Counted from the stretch's first letter, positions 17,985-27,488 are shown. The stretch is DNA of 64,000 nt from Bradyrhizobiaceae bacterium (GCA_947481685.1 CANKHA010000001.1:179991-243990), one strand, 5' to 3'. Translations and numbers: made by a program. Notes: generated from the letters alone by a model not told the origin.

Positions 17985-20090
17985 ATGGCGGGGGGAGGTC
18001 GGAAGGACAGCGAACGGCGCGAGCCGGTGTTTGATGTCGAATCCGATTCCGCGCCCAAATCTTCATCCAAATCCAAAGCCAAATCTGCCTCCAACAAGCC
18101 CGCCTCCAAACCGCGCGCGAAAAAGAAATCCTCGAGCAAGAAAAGCGCCCGCAAGAGCGGCATGAGTTTCGGCCGCGTGATCTATTGGTCGCTGGTGTGC
18201 AGCCTGTGGCTTGTGATTGCGGGTTTGGGCGGTGCGGTCTGGGTTGGCGCGCACCTGCCGCCGATTCAATCGCTTGAAATCCCCAAGCGGCCTCCGTCGA
18301 TCCAGCTTGTCGGCATCAATGGCCGCGTGCTTACGACGCGCGGCGAGGGTGGCGGTGCGGTGCTGACGCTGAAGGAATTGCCGCCGTATCTGCCGAATGC
18401 TTTCATCGCCATCGAGGATCGCCGGTTCTACCAACACTATGGCATCGACCCCGTCGGCATCGCGCGCGCCATGCTGGTCAATATCCGCCACGGCATGTCG
18501 CAAGGCGGTTCCACATTGACGCAGCAGCTCGCCAAGAATCTGTTCCTGACGCAAGAGCGCACGCTGTCGCGCAAGGTGCAGGAACTGGTGCTGGCGTTCT
18601 GGCTGGAACGGAAATTCTCCAAGGCGGAAATTCTCGAGCTCTATCTCAACCGCGTCTATTTCGGGGCGGGCGCTTACGGCATCGAAGCCGCATCGCAACG
18701 CTATTTCGGCAAGAGCGCGCGGCAGGTCACGCTGTCGGAAGCCGCGATGCTCGCGGGGCTCGTCAAATCGCCGTCGCGGCTCGCGCCCACGCGCAATCCG
18801 GATGGCGCAGAGCGCCGCGCCCAGACAGTGTTGCTGGCGATGGCGGATGCCAAACTGATCAATGACAATCTGGCGAAGATCGCGATTGCCCATCCGGGCC
18901 TCGTGGTGCCGCAGGCAGGCGCCGGTTCCGTCAACTACGTCGCGGACTGGATCATGGACGTGCTCGACGATCTCATCGGGCGTGTCGATGAAGACATCGT
19001 GATCGAGACGTCTATCGATCCCGTGTTGCAGGCTGCGGCGGAAAAAGCGCTGGTCGATGAGCTGGCGCAAAAGGGCGGCAAGTTCGGCGTGAGCCAGGGT
19101 GCGGTCGTGACCATGACGCCGGATGGCACCGTGCGCGCTTTGGTCGGGGGCAAGGACTATACCGAAAGCCAGTTCAACCGGGCTGTGTCCGCCAAGCGCC
19201 AGCCGGGCTCGGCGTTCAAGCCGTTCGTTTATCTAACCGCGATTGAGCGCGGGCTGACGCTGGAAACCCTGCGCGAGGACAAGCCGCTGCAGGTGAAGGG
19301 CTGGAAGCCGGAAAACTACACGCGCGAATATTTCGGTAATGTCACGCTCACGCAGGCGTTGGCGATGTCGCTCAACACGGTGTCGGTGCGGCTGACAATG
19401 GAATTCGGTCCGACCGCCGTCACCAAGACGGCGTACCGTCTCGGCATCGCATCGAAGCTTGAACCGAATGCATCGATTGCGCTCGGTACGTCCGAGGTGT
19501 CGGTCATCGAGCTGGTCGGCGCCTATGCGGCCTTCGCCAATGGCGGGCTGGCCGCCACCCCGCATGTGGTCGAGCGCGTGCGCACCGCCGACGGCACGGT
19601 TTTATACAAACGCACGCCCGAAGGTCTCTGCCGCGTGATCGATGGTCGTTACGTGGCGATGATGAACGAGATGATGCGGGAAACGCTGCAGACCGGCACC
19701 GCGCGCAAGGCCGATCTTCCAGGCTGGCAGGCGGCAGGCAAGACCGGCACCAGCCAGGATTTCCGCGATGCCTGGTTCATCGCCTACACCTCGCAATATG
19801 TCACCGGCGTCTGGCTCGGTAACGACGATGGATCGCCGACGCACAAGACCACGGGCAGCGGCCTTCCGGTGGAAATCTGGAGCAAGGTGATGAAGACCGC
19901 GCATCAGGGCGTGCCGGTCGCGGGCCTTCCCGGCTTGAGCGGCGGTGCGCCAGTTGCGAGCGCATTGCCGCCCGGCGATATTCCGCGCCGTCCGCAGGTC
20001 GCCGATGCCGGCGCGAGGACACCGGCGCCGACGTCAGCAGTCGGCGGGATGGATGACTGGTTGCTAGGAAAGCTGTTCGGCCGCCGCTGA
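17985..20090 (+). CDS. Penicillin-binding protein 1A family, bifunctional peptidoglycan synthase
   Basis: Inner-membrane enzyme polymerising and cross-linking peptidoglycan. The start at 17985 (MAGGGRKDSE) has GGGA 8 bases upstream. Residues 20-60 are a Ser/Lys-rich, strongly basic cytoplasmic tail, followed by one membrane helix (about 65-87). The GT51 glycosyltransferase has the catalytic Glu in IAIEDRRFYQHYG, then QGGSTLTQQLAKN. The transpeptidase has the active Ser in GSAFKPF (about residue 409), MSLNTVS and KTGTS (about 585). The length of 701 residues is short for PBP1A and closer to the compact 1A/1C-type forms of Rhizobiales. The end overlaps the convergent metalloprotease gene by 27 bases. 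Confidence 0.93.
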   Translation: MAGGGRKDSERREPVFDVESDSAPKSSSKSKAKSASNKPASKPRAKKKSSSKKSARKSGMSFGRVIYWSLVCSLWLVIAGLGGAVWVGAHLPPIQSLEIPKRPPSIQLVGINGRVLTTRGEGGGAVLTLKELPPYLPNAFIAIEDRRFYQHYGIDPVGIARAMLVNIRHGMSQGGSTLTQQLAKNLFLTQERTLSRKVQELVLAFWLERKFSKAEILELYLNRVYFGAGAYGIEAASQRYFGKSARQVTLSEAAMLAGLVKSPSRLAPTRNPDGAERRAQTVLLAMADAKLINDNLAKIAIAHPGLVVPQAGAGSVNYVADWIMDVLDDLIGRVDEDIVIETSIDPVLQAAAEKALVDELAQKGGKFGVSQGAVVTMTPDGTVRALVGGKDYTESQFNRAVSAKRQPGSAFKPFVYLTAIERGLTLETLREDKPLQVKGWKPENYTREYFGNVTLTQALAMSLNTVSVRLTMEFGPTAVTKTAYRLGIASKLEPNASIALGTSEVSVIELVGAYAAFANGGLAATPHVVERVRTADGTVLYKRTPEGLCRVIDGRYVAMMNEMMRETLQTGTARKADLPGWQAAGKTGTSQDFRDAWFIAYTSQYVTGVWLGNDDGSPTHKTTGSGLPVEIWSKVMKTAHQGVPVAGLPGLSGGAPVASALPPGDIPRRPQVADAGARTPAPTSAVGGMDDWLLGKLFGRR

Positions 20091-20846
20091 CGCCGTGAGG
20101 CCGTAGCGGTGCAGATCGGCACCCTGCACATCGAGCCAGGCCTTTGCCTTTTTCATCTCGGGACAGAGCTGCTCGACGACACGCCAGAAGCGCGGTGAAT
20201 GGTTCATCTCGACGAGATGCGCAACTTCATGGGCCGCCAGATAATCCAGCACGAAAGGCGGCGCGAGGATCAGCCGCCACGAATAGGACAGCGCGCCGGT
20301 CGAGGAGCATGAGCCCCAGCGGCTTGATTGATCGCGCACGGTGACGCGTTTGATCTTGACGCCGGCCTGCTCCGCGTGGCGGCGGCTTGCGGTTTCGAGT
20401 TCGCGCCGCGCTTCCTTCTTGAGATAGGCCGTGATGCGGCGGTTGAGATGCGGCGCATCACCGGCAGCGCAGAGCAGCATCTCGCCTTCGGAGCTTGCCT
20501 CGATCCAGACGGTGCCGCGCGTCTTGCGGCGGTGCTCGATGCGATGCGGCGCGCCACGCAGCGGAAAGGTGATGCCGTCGGCGAACGGCGTGGCCTTCGG
20601 CAACCGGGCGAGCCGCGTGGCGATCCAGGCGCCATGCCTCTGCGCGAATTCCTTCGCATCCCGAAGGTTGCCGCGCGTCGGCATGGTGAGGACCACTTCA
20701 TGCGTTGCGGCTTGAATGCGCAGCGTGTAGCGCCGCGCCTGACGGTTGCGGCGCAGCTGCACGGCATAGGTTGCCTGATCGAAAGCGATGCAGATCGTCT
20801 TCGGCTCAGGGATCTTCCGGCGATAGAGCAGGGCGCGCAGCGACAT
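20064..20846 (-). CDS. SprT/YgjP-like zinc metallopeptidase (M48/DUF45 family)
   Basis: A 260-residue protein of the YgjP family, with the zinc motif HEVAH plus a downstream acidic/His segment (HEVAHLVEMNHSPRFW) near residue 209 and the preceding RWGSCSS motif characteristic of this group. Its cellular substrate is unknown. The 3' end overlaps the PBP1A gene end to end, so transcription from one strand would produce antisense RNA to the other. Confidence 0.87.
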   Translation of the reverse strand: MSLRALLYRRKIPEPKTICIAFDQATYAVQLRRNRQARRYTLRIQAATHEVVLTMPTRGNLRDAKEFAQRHGAWIATRLARLPKATPFADGITFPLRGAPHRIEHRRKTRGTVWIEASSEGEMLLCAAGDAPHLNRRITAYLKKEARRELETASRRHAEQAGVKIKRVTVRDQSSRWGSCSSTGALSYSWRLILAPPFVLDYLAAHEVAHLVEMNHSPRFWRVVEQLCPEMKKAKAWLDVQGADLHRYGLTASAAAEQLS

Positions 20847-20910
20847 TGAAAATGCCCGACTGGAGAATCGTCAGGCTGAATATTGCCACAGGGGAGGCCC
20901 GCCGGGGAGC

Positions 20911-22302
20911 TTACTTCACCGCGGCGAGCGTGACTTTCTTGTCACGAATGACGGGCATGGCGTCGTGGGAGAGGATGAAGTCGGCGATGCGCGGGGCGAT
21001 CTCGCCGCGGAAGCGGGAGCCGTTGAATACGCCGTAATGGCCGACGCCGCGCGCCAGGTAATGCGTCTTCATGTCAGCCGGGATATTCGGGCACAGCGTA
21101 TGCGCTGCTTCGGTCTGGCCGAGGCCGGAGATATCGTCGTGCTCGCCTTCGACCGTCATCAGTGCGACGCGCTTGATCTGCGTGGGATCGACGGGAACCC
21201 CCCGGTGGGTCATTTCGCCCTTCGGCAGCGCATAGTTCACGAACACAGTGTCGAGCGTCTGCAGATAATATTCGGCAGGCAGATCCATCACGGCGAGATA
21301 CTCGTCGTAAAATTCGCGATGCTTCTGCACGGAATCACCGTCGCCCTGTACCAGGTGCTGGAACAGATCCTTATGCGCCTGAACGTGGCGGCCGATATTC
21401 ATGCTCATGAAGCCGTGCAGCTGCAGGAATCCGGGATAGACCTCGCGCATGACGCCGGGGCTCGGGAAGGGGACCTTGGTGATGACGTGATGCCGGAACC
21501 AGTCGACGCCGCGTTCCTCGGCCAGCTTGTTGACCTTGGTCGGGCTGCAGCGCGCATCGACGGGGCCGCCCATCAGGATCATCGAGCGCGGTGCGTCGCG
21601 GTCGCCCTTGGCTTCCATCAGCGCCACCGCCGCGAGCACCGGCACCGACGGCTGGCAGACCGCGATGACATGCGCTTCACCATGCAGGTGACGGAAGATC
21701 GATACGCAATAATCGATGTAGTCATCGAGATCAAAACGCCCCGCGGCCATCGGCACCTGTCGCGCGTTCACCCATTCGGTGATGTAAACTTCATGCTGCG
21801 GCAGAAAGGCTTCGACCGTTCCGCGCAGCAGCGTCGCGTAGTGACCCGACATCGGCGCGACGATCAGCACCTTCGGCTGCGGCTTCTTCAGCGGATGCGT
21901 GAAGACGCGCTTGAAATGCAGCAGGCGGCAGAACGGCTGTTCCCAGACGCACTCGATTTCCACCGGCACACGCTCGCCGCCGACAAGCACGGACTCGATG
22001 CCCCATTCCGGCTGCGCGTAGCGGCGCGTGGTGCGCTCGAACAGTTCGGCGCCGGCCGCGACCTGCTTGCCGAAATCGGTTTGCGACATCGGATTGAGCG
22101 GGTTCTGATAAAAAATCTTGGTCGCTTCCGCAAGAGCGCGGGCGGGGTTTAGCGCCGCCTGGCTCATCTCATAGAACCAGTACATTGGTGTTGCGAGCAC
22201 CGGTCCATCGTTGTCCGGGGCGGCGGCCGCGCCGGTAAATTCACCAATTGGCATGGAGGACCTATTTTGCTGCGTTGCAGCAGGGTGTCGCGTTTTTGTC
22301 AT
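20911..22302 (-). CDS. phaZ: Intracellular polyhydroxyalkanoate depolymerase
   Basis: Mobilises stored PHB. The 463-residue protein has the intracellular depolymerase alpha/beta-hydrolase fold. The nucleophile is the Cys in HVIAVCQPSVPV (near residue 219) rather than the Ser of extracellular enzymes, followed by the likely Asp in EGEHDDISG and His in GVGHYGVFNGS. Possible starts are 22302, MPIGEF at 22254 and MYWFYEM at 22185; none has a strong ribosome binding site, so the N terminus is uncertain. It is monocistronic. Confidence 0.92.
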   Translation of the reverse strand: MTKTRHPAATQQNRSSMPIGEFTGAAAAPDNDGPVLATPMYWFYEMSQAALNPARALAEATKIFYQNPLNPMSQTDFGKQVAAGAELFERTTRRYAQPEWGIESVLVGGERVPVEIECVWEQPFCRLLHFKRVFTHPLKKPQPKVLIVAPMSGHYATLLRGTVEAFLPQHEVYITEWVNARQVPMAAGRFDLDDYIDYCVSIFRHLHGEAHVIAVCQPSVPVLAAVALMEAKGDRDAPRSMILMGGPVDARCSPTKVNKLAEERGVDWFRHHVITKVPFPSPGVMREVYPGFLQLHGFMSMNIGRHVQAHKDLFQHLVQGDGDSVQKHREFYDEYLAVMDLPAEYYLQTLDTVFVNYALPKGEMTHRGVPVDPTQIKRVALMTVEGEHDDISGLGQTEAAHTLCPNIPADMKTHYLARGVGHYGVFNGSRFRGEIAPRIADFILSHDAMPVIRDKKVTLAAVK

Positions 22303-22368
22303 GCCGTCAATATAGGGCCGACGGCCTTAGCTTTCGTTACGGGCCCTGAAAACAAAGGGAAAACGGCC

Positions 22369-23180
22369 CTATTCGCCGGTCTGCATCAGTGAGCCCTCGC
22401 GGCGGGCGGATTCCAGCAGCCGCAAAAAGGCGAAAGCTGCGGCGCAAAAATACAGCACGTTTAGTGCGAAAGCCTCGAGCATCAGGTCGGCGCGGAAGGT
22501 GTGGTCGATCACCAGCGCGCGCAAACCCTCGAACACGTAGGTCGGGGGCAGGGCCCAGGCGACGGTCTGGAGCCATCCGGGCAGCACGGTCACCGGATAA
22601 TAGACGCAGGTAATCGGCAGGATCAGGAAGGCCAGCGTCCAGGCCAGGCTTTCCGCGCCCATGCCGTTTCGCACCAGCAGGCCCGACACCAGAATGCCGA
22701 TCGACCAACTGGTGAGGATCAGATTGATGAAGAAGAACGCGAAGGCGAAGCCGAGATCGGTGACATTGAAGCCGAAGAAGGCGAGCGCCAGCAGGAATAC
22801 CGGCACCATGCCGATGACGAGACGGATGAGGCTCATCACCATCAGCGCGATCACGAATTCCGCCGGGCGCAGCGGGCTCATCATCAGGTTGCCGAGGTTG
22901 CGCGCCCACATCTCTTCCAGGAACGAGATGGAAAAACCGAGCTGGCCACGGAACAGGATTTCCCACAGCAGCATGGCGCCGATCAGCGTGGCGCCGGTGC
23001 GGGCAAAAAATCCGGAATTCTGCGCGAGGTAAAACTGCAGCAGGCCCCAGGTCAGCATCTGCACCATCGGCCAATAGATCAGCTCCAGCATGCGCGGCCA
23101 CGACGAGCGCAGCAGGTACCAGTAGCGCAGCACCATCGCGCCGACGCGGTGGAACGAAAAGCTGGAATGCGGTCGCGCGC

Positions 23181-23184
<4 letters not shown>
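22369..23184 (-). CDS. ABC-2 type exporter permease
   Basis: A 271-residue inner-membrane protein with six predicted helices and the ABC-2 fold. The conserved amphipathic stretch LEEMWARNLGNLMMSPLRPAEF near residue 90 is typical of NodJ/YadH-like permeases. The start ATG overlaps the stop of the ATPase gene (23181-23184), so the two are translationally coupled. The exported compound is unknown. Confidence 0.9.
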
Positions 23185-23936
<752 letters not shown>

Positions 23937-23987
23937 GGCGCAGATGTGACCTCGCCGAGGGGGTTGCGCAAGCGGAGAGTGCGGCCG

Positions 23988-24012
23988 GGAACAAAGTTGA
24001 TGAACAAATGTT
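23988..24012 (+). promoter_or_regulatory. Candidate EcfG-type general stress promoter (variant -10)
   Basis: GGAAC (23988-23992), 16 bases, then TGTT (24009-24012). The alphaproteobacterial EcfG consensus is GGAAC-N16/17-cGTT, so the -35 is perfect and the -10 differs at its first base. It lies 63 bases upstream of the zinc-ribbon gene at 24075 in the correct orientation. Chance occurrence cannot be ruled out. Confidence 0.45.
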
Positions 24013-24074
24013 TTGATTGCATTAGCCAGCAAGGGCCGCATTTCGGCCGATAGCCAGCGAGGGGTCAGAATTTC

Positions 24075-24263
24075 ATGGCCGAGCCAGCGTTCGTCGTTCC
24101 AACTCCCGATCCGGTTGCTGCGTCGCCCTACTGCTCCCAGTGCAAAACCGAGATGCGGTTGCAGCGGATCGATCCGGGTCCGTCCAACGGCAAGGATGTT
24201 CACACCTATGCCTGCCCGACTTGCGGGCTCGCAGACCGGACGACGCCCCAACCCGAAGCGTGA
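24075..24263 (+). CDS. Small zinc-ribbon-like protein
   Basis: A 62-residue protein with two Cys pairs, YCSQCK (residues 19-24) and ACPTCGL (about 47-53), spaced like a zinc ribbon. The ends are Pro/Ala-rich and flexible. It has no recognised catalytic domain. It lies between the divergent exporter operon and the isochorismatase-fold gene, with a possible EcfG promoter upstream. Function unknown. Confidence 0.7.
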   Translation: MAEPAFVVPTPDPVAASPYCSQCKTEMRLQRIDPGPSNGKDVHTYACPTCGLADRTTPQPEA

Positions 24264-24336
24264 AACACGCGGGCGGCTGGATTTCCCCCCGGCTTTATGC
24301 CTGCATAGGCGCAACCATAACCGGGGGGATTCAACC

Positions 24337-25002
24337 ATGATGCCGATCCGCGCTGTCCTTATAGCAAGCAGTCTCGCATTCCCGCTCGGTAGCGGCGCGG
24401 CTTTGGCGCAAACCGCAGCGCCTGCCGCCAAACCGATGCAGACCGTGCAAATGCCGGCCGAGCCGGCGCCAGTGGCCGTCGCGCTGAAACCCGCAACCAC
24501 CGCGCTGCTGGTGGCAGACATGATCGACCCCACCTGCAAGACGCAGCCGAAATGCACGGGCAGCATGCTGCCCGCCATTGCCGCGCTGCTCGCGCAAGCG
24601 AGAAAGGCCGGCGTGATGGTCGTCCATGCAACGCGGGCCGGGGAGGCCGCCAAGTTCCTGCCGGAGACCGCGCCCGTGGCGGGCGACACCATCATCGCGA
24701 ACAGTGGCCAGGACCGATTCTACAACACCAAGCTCGACGAGGTGCTGAAGGCCAGGGGCATCACCACGCTGGTGCTGACCGGCTGGAAGATCAGCGGCTC
24801 CGTGCTCTACACCTCGGTCGGCGCGACGCTGCGGGATTACACCGTCGTCATTCCCCGCGATGCGAGCCTCGCCGGGCCGGACTACGAAGAAGCCATCGGC
24901 GTCTACCAGATCCTGAATCAGAGCGCTGCGAACGCGACCAACGAGCCGCTGAAGGCGAAAGCCACGACGATCAGCCGCACGAATATGATCACCTTCCAGT
25001 AA
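24337..25002 (+). CDS. Exported isochorismatase-fold (cysteine hydrolase family) protein lacking the usual Cys
   Basis: A 221-residue protein starting at 24337 after a GGGGGGA ribosome binding site. Residues 1-25 are a signal peptide ending ALAQTAAP, so it is probably periplasmic, unusual for this fold. The first triad residue, Asp, is present in LLVADMIDPT. At the usual nucleophile position (TGxxTxxCV in relatives) it reads LTGWKISGSVLYTSVG, with Ser replacing Cys. It may be a non-hydrolytic or altered enzyme. Two extra Cys in DPTCKTQPKCTG could form a disulfide after export. It is followed 18 bases later by a cytochrome gene. Confidence 0.8.
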   Translation: MMPIRAVLIASSLAFPLGSGAALAQTAAPAAKPMQTVQMPAEPAPVAVALKPATTALLVADMIDPTCKTQPKCTGSMLPAIAALLAQARKAGVMVVHATRAGEAAKFLPETAPVAGDTIIANSGQDRFYNTKLDEVLKARGITTLVLTGWKISGSVLYTSVGATLRDYTVVIPRDASLAGPDYEEAIGVYQILNQSAANATNEPLKAKATTISRTNMITFQ

Positions 25003-25020
25003 GGAGCGCGTACTTCCTCC

Positions 25021-25557
25021 ATGTCCAATGTGACCTCAAGGGACACGTATGGTGTCGTTGCAAAGTGCTTTCACTGGATCATCGTGGCGTTGCTCGCCGC
25101 GCAATACGCTGTCGGATGGCTCATGCCCCACATCGGTCGCAACACCAAGAACGAGGGGCTGGTGTCGTGGCATCTCTCGATCGGTGCCGCGATCCTGTTC
25201 GTCATTCTGCTGCGCTTGCTTTGGCGCCTTGCCTTTCCGGTGACGCCCGACGGAACTCTTGCGCCATGGGAGCACAACGCCTCCCGCGTCACCCACGCCT
25301 TGCTCTACACTCTCGTGGTGGTCATGACGGTGCTCGGCTGGGCCGCTGCTAATTATCAGGGATGGGATATTCGGCTGTTCGGCGTCGTCTCGCTCCCGGC
25401 GATTGCGCCCACGGGCGCATCCTGGGCGCACACCGCCGGCGACGTTCACAACTTTCTGCAGTGGGTTTTGCTCGCATTCATCGGGCTGCATGTCGTCGGC
25501 GCGGCCTATCACTACTTCATCAAGCGCGATCAGCTGATGCAGCGCATGTTGCCCTGA
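25021..25557 (+). CDS. Cytochrome b561-type membrane protein (CybB family)
   Basis: A 178-residue inner-membrane haem protein with four predicted helices. His residues at the family haem-ligand positions are visible in KCFHWIIV (helix 1), WHLSIG (helix 2), RVTHALLY (helix 3) and GDVHNFLQW followed by IGLHVVGAAYHYF (helix 4). Such proteins oxidise quinol; small CybB homologues in other bacteria relate to superoxide or electron disposal. The AAGGAG upstream is rather far (about 14 bases) from the ATG. It probably shares a transcript with the exported protein upstream. Confidence 0.9.
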   Translation: MSNVTSRDTYGVVAKCFHWIIVALLAAQYAVGWLMPHIGRNTKNEGLVSWHLSIGAAILFVILLRLLWRLAFPVTPDGTLAPWEHNASRVTHALLYTLVVVMTVLGWAAANYQGWDIRLFGVVSLPAIAPTGASWAHTAGDVHNFLQWVLLAFIGLHVVGAAYHYFIKRDQLMQRMLP

Positions 25558-25647
25558 GCGATCTTGCGGGCGCGGTGTTGCCCGTTGCCGAACGCCGCAT
25601 GGCGCGGCAGAATCGCAAGAGATTCGGCGGATGCGAGGGAGAACCCG

Positions 25648-25824
25648 ATGCGTTGCGATGCTTGCCACGGCGTGGGAAAGGTCAGGCCGCGCGAGAGCGA
25701 AGGGCAACGCGCCGGGCCGGATGTGCCCTGTCCCGAATGCAACGGTTCCGGCTTTGCCCATTGCTGCGATGGTATGTGCGAGCAGCCCGAGAAGCAGGTG
25801 CCGCCACGTTTAAACCGGTCGTGA
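25648..25824 (+). CDS. Small DnaJ-type zinc-finger protein
   Basis: A 58-residue protein starting at 25648 after GCGAGGGAG. It contains two CxxCxGxG-type motifs, CDACHGVGK and CPECNGSGF, like half of the DnaJ cysteine-rich domain, then further Cys in HCCDGMC. It probably binds one zinc ion. Small stand-alone versions of this motif occur near stress genes in Bradyrhizobiaceae; the role is unknown. Confidence 0.72.
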   Translation: MRCDACHGVGKVRPRESEGQRAGPDVPCPECNGSGFAHCCDGMCEQPEKQVPPRLNRS

Positions 25825-25864
25825 GCAAATCGAACGCCGCCGCCCGGAGGTCGCTTCGTTCATA

Positions 25865-26257
25865 ATGGAACCCGCGATCAACAATGCCGGGCAGAGTTCC
25901 ATCGCGCTTCTTAAGAGAGTCGGAACAAATATAGGCGATCATGGCTCCATGGTCACCGATCGCCGGACGGAACCTGAGCGCAAAGCTACCCAAATCCAGG
26001 GCTGGATAAAGGCTGCCGGGTTCTCGCGCCGCTGCGAGCTGGCCAATGTCTCGCGTTACGGCGCCCGGCTGATGGTGGCGAATACCCATAACCTGCCTGA
26101 CAAGTTTCTGTTGCTGTTGTCGCCCACGCCTCAGAGCTACCGGGAGTGCGTGGTCAAATGGCGCGCAGCCGGAATGGTCGGCGTCGAATTCAGCGGCAAG
26201 CTCTCTCTGTCCAAGCTCCGGGACCCAGCCGAGACCCACGATTTCGCCCTGCTTTGA
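25865..26257 (+). CDS. PilZ-like domain protein
   Basis: About 130 residues (103 if translation begins at the in-frame ATG at 25949, MVTDRRTEPE). The C-terminal part resembles a PilZ domain, the c-di-GMP-binding fold: a basic RRTEPERK-type start, NVSRYGARLMV in place of the usual D/NxSxxG box, and the closing VVKWRAAGMVGVEF strand. Binding would need the Arg pair and the [DN]-x-S-x-x-G box; the latter is degenerate (NVSRYG), so binding is uncertain. A good terminator follows. Confidence 0.7.
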   Translation: MEPAINNAGQSSIALLKRVGTNIGDHGSMVTDRRTEPERKATQIQGWIKAAGFSRRCELANVSRYGARLMVANTHNLPDKFLLLLSPTPQSYRECVVKWRAAGMVGVEFSGKLSLSKLRDPAETHDFALL

Positions 26258-26271
26258 GGCCAAAGCAAAAA

Positions 26272-26299
26272 GCCCGGCATTGCTGCCGGGCCTTTTTTC
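26272..26299 (+). terminator. Rho-independent terminator after the PilZ-like gene
   Basis: GCCCGGCA (26272-26279), loop TTGC, TGCCGGGC (26284-26291), then a T-rich tract. It is also usable from the opposite strand, where an A-rich stretch (AAAGCAAAAA) precedes the stem, so it may end the minus-strand microprotein transcript. Confidence 0.9.
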
Positions 26300-26310
26300 T
26301 TCGTCGCGTA

Positions 26311-26394
26311 TCAGCGCATGAAGATCGCAAGCAGCAAGATAATCGGTAGCGGAATTCCGAGAAACCAGAGCAGCGCGCCTCTTCCAAAACCCAT
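26311..26394 (-). CDS. Tiny hydrophobic membrane peptide (27 aa), LLW-LG-P type
   Basis: A 27-residue peptide beginning MGFGRGALLWFLGIP, then a hydrophobic stretch ending in FMR. The ATG at 26394 has a near-ideal ribosome binding site (GGAGG) six bases upstream, the main reason to call it. It would be a single membrane helix. It shares the LLW(F/L)LG(I/M)P core with the 22-residue peptide encoded just upstream on the same strand, so the two are probably paralogous. Function unknown. Confidence 0.72.
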   Translation of the reverse strand: MGFGRGALLWFLGIPLPIILLLAIFMR

Positions 26395-26441
26395 AGCAGC
26401 CTCCATCATAATGTTGTCGTGTGCGGGTGAATCTTTGCAGG

Positions 26442-26510
26442 CTAGAAAATGATCATCAGCAGGATGATCAAGCCAATCGGCATTCCGAGCAACCACAGCA
26501 ATATCGGCAT
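26442..26510 (-). CDS. Tiny hydrophobic membrane peptide (22 aa), LLW-LG-P type
   Basis: A 22-residue peptide starting MPILLWLLGMPIG, hydrophobic throughout, with AGGAG nine bases upstream of its ATG at 26510. It lies between the larger membrane-protein gene (ends 26534) and the 27-residue peptide gene, all on the minus strand and probably on one transcript. The shared core with its neighbour supports both as real genes. Without homologue searches the coding status stays moderate. Confidence 0.65.
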   Translation of the reverse strand: MPILLWLLGMPIGLIILLMIIF

Positions 26511-26533
26511 CTGACTCTCTCCTCGTTCCTGAA

Positions 26534-27397
26534 TTAATGGGTGCGCGTAATGCTCGTGCGCCAGCCCGGCTCGTACCATTTGTGATCACGCAGCAATCCG
26601 CCTTCGGTTGCGCCGATCATGCTTGCGACCGCGCCGGCCAGCATGGATGCGACAAACCAGAGGGCGAGCGAGCGTGCCGCCTTGCGGGCATCGTCAGCGG
26701 CCTTCTTGGCCTGGGCGATCACGTCGGAGACGCGCTTTTCAGCTTCAGCCTGCGGCAAGCCGGTGCGCGCCGAGACAACCTTGGCTGCGTAAGATTGATC
26801 AGCCGCAGAGACAGTGCCGCCCTTCTGCAGAACCGGAAGCAACAGCCGTCCCATTTCGCTGCGTGTCGTCTGTTCGTTGTTGCCCGCGGTGGCGAGCGTT
26901 GACGAAGGATCCGACCGCAACAGGGAGTCGACGTAGACGTCTGTTGGGCTTGCGGATGGCGCAGCCGAAGCCGCGGCAGTCGTTGCCCCGGTCGTGACGC
27001 CGCCGAGGATATGCGTCATTGCGGTGCCGAGAGTCGCGGCCAGCAACACCGTGGCGACTGCCCAGACCGCGAGCCCGTGTGCGGTATCCCGAAAATAAAT
27101 TTCATGATTGTTGACGCCGATCCATTGCGTGCGCAAACGGCCTGCAAGATATCCGCCGACGGTGGATGCCAGCATGGCAACGGCAACGAGATAGACGCCC
27201 GCGCCGACCTTGAAGGTCGTTGCCGAGACGCCTTCGCCGGCCCAGGGCGAGATCGCAGACAATCCAAGCCCGACCCCGAGCGCCGCAAGCAGCAAGGTCA
27301 GCGCGGCCGATGTCACGGCGCCGGCGATAACGGCGCTCCAGGACAAAGCCGGAAGTTCGGGTTGCCCGTTCGGGACTACGTCCAGTGATGTCATCAT
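26534..27397 (-). CDS. Multi-pass membrane protein of unknown function
   Basis: A 287-residue protein with the start at 27397 (ATGATG) directly after a GGGAGAGAC ribosome binding site. Predicted helices lie near residues 25-50 (WSAVIAGAVTSAALTLLLAALGV region), 65-90 and 110-140, with one near the C terminus, separated by an Ala/Ser/Thr-rich segment and a charged stretch (about 200-240). Similar proteins in Rhizobiales sit next to ferritin-like stress genes, as here. No catalytic motif is visible. Confidence 0.8.
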   Translation of the reverse strand: MMTSLDVVPNGQPELPALSWSAVIAGAVTSAALTLLLAALGVGLGLSAISPWAGEGVSATTFKVGAGVYLVAVAMLASTVGGYLAGRLRTQWIGVNNHEIYFRDTAHGLAVWAVATVLLAATLGTAMTHILGGVTTGATTAAASAAPSASPTDVYVDSLLRSDPSSTLATAGNNEQTTRSEMGRLLLPVLQKGGTVSAADQSYAAKVVSARTGLPQAEAEKRVSDVIAQAKKAADDARKAARSLALWFVASMLAGAVASMIGATEGGLLRDHKWYEPGWRTSITRTH

Positions 27398-27488
27398 GTC
27401 TCTCCCTAAAGATATGTTTGAAATGTCGGCAGGCAGGCGCACGGCCGTGGAAAAGCGAGGGTCGCTGGTGAGGCGGCCCTCGCGTGCG

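Noticed and set aside
23937..24695. N-terminal extension of the ABC-2 ATPase
   Set aside because: It overlaps the zinc-ribbon and isochorismatase-fold genes on the other strand and has no family similarity.
26526..26530. GGAAC on the minus strand before the 22-residue peptide as an EcfG -35
   Set aside because: No CGTT or TGTT at 16-17 bases; the sequence includes the ribosome binding site itself.
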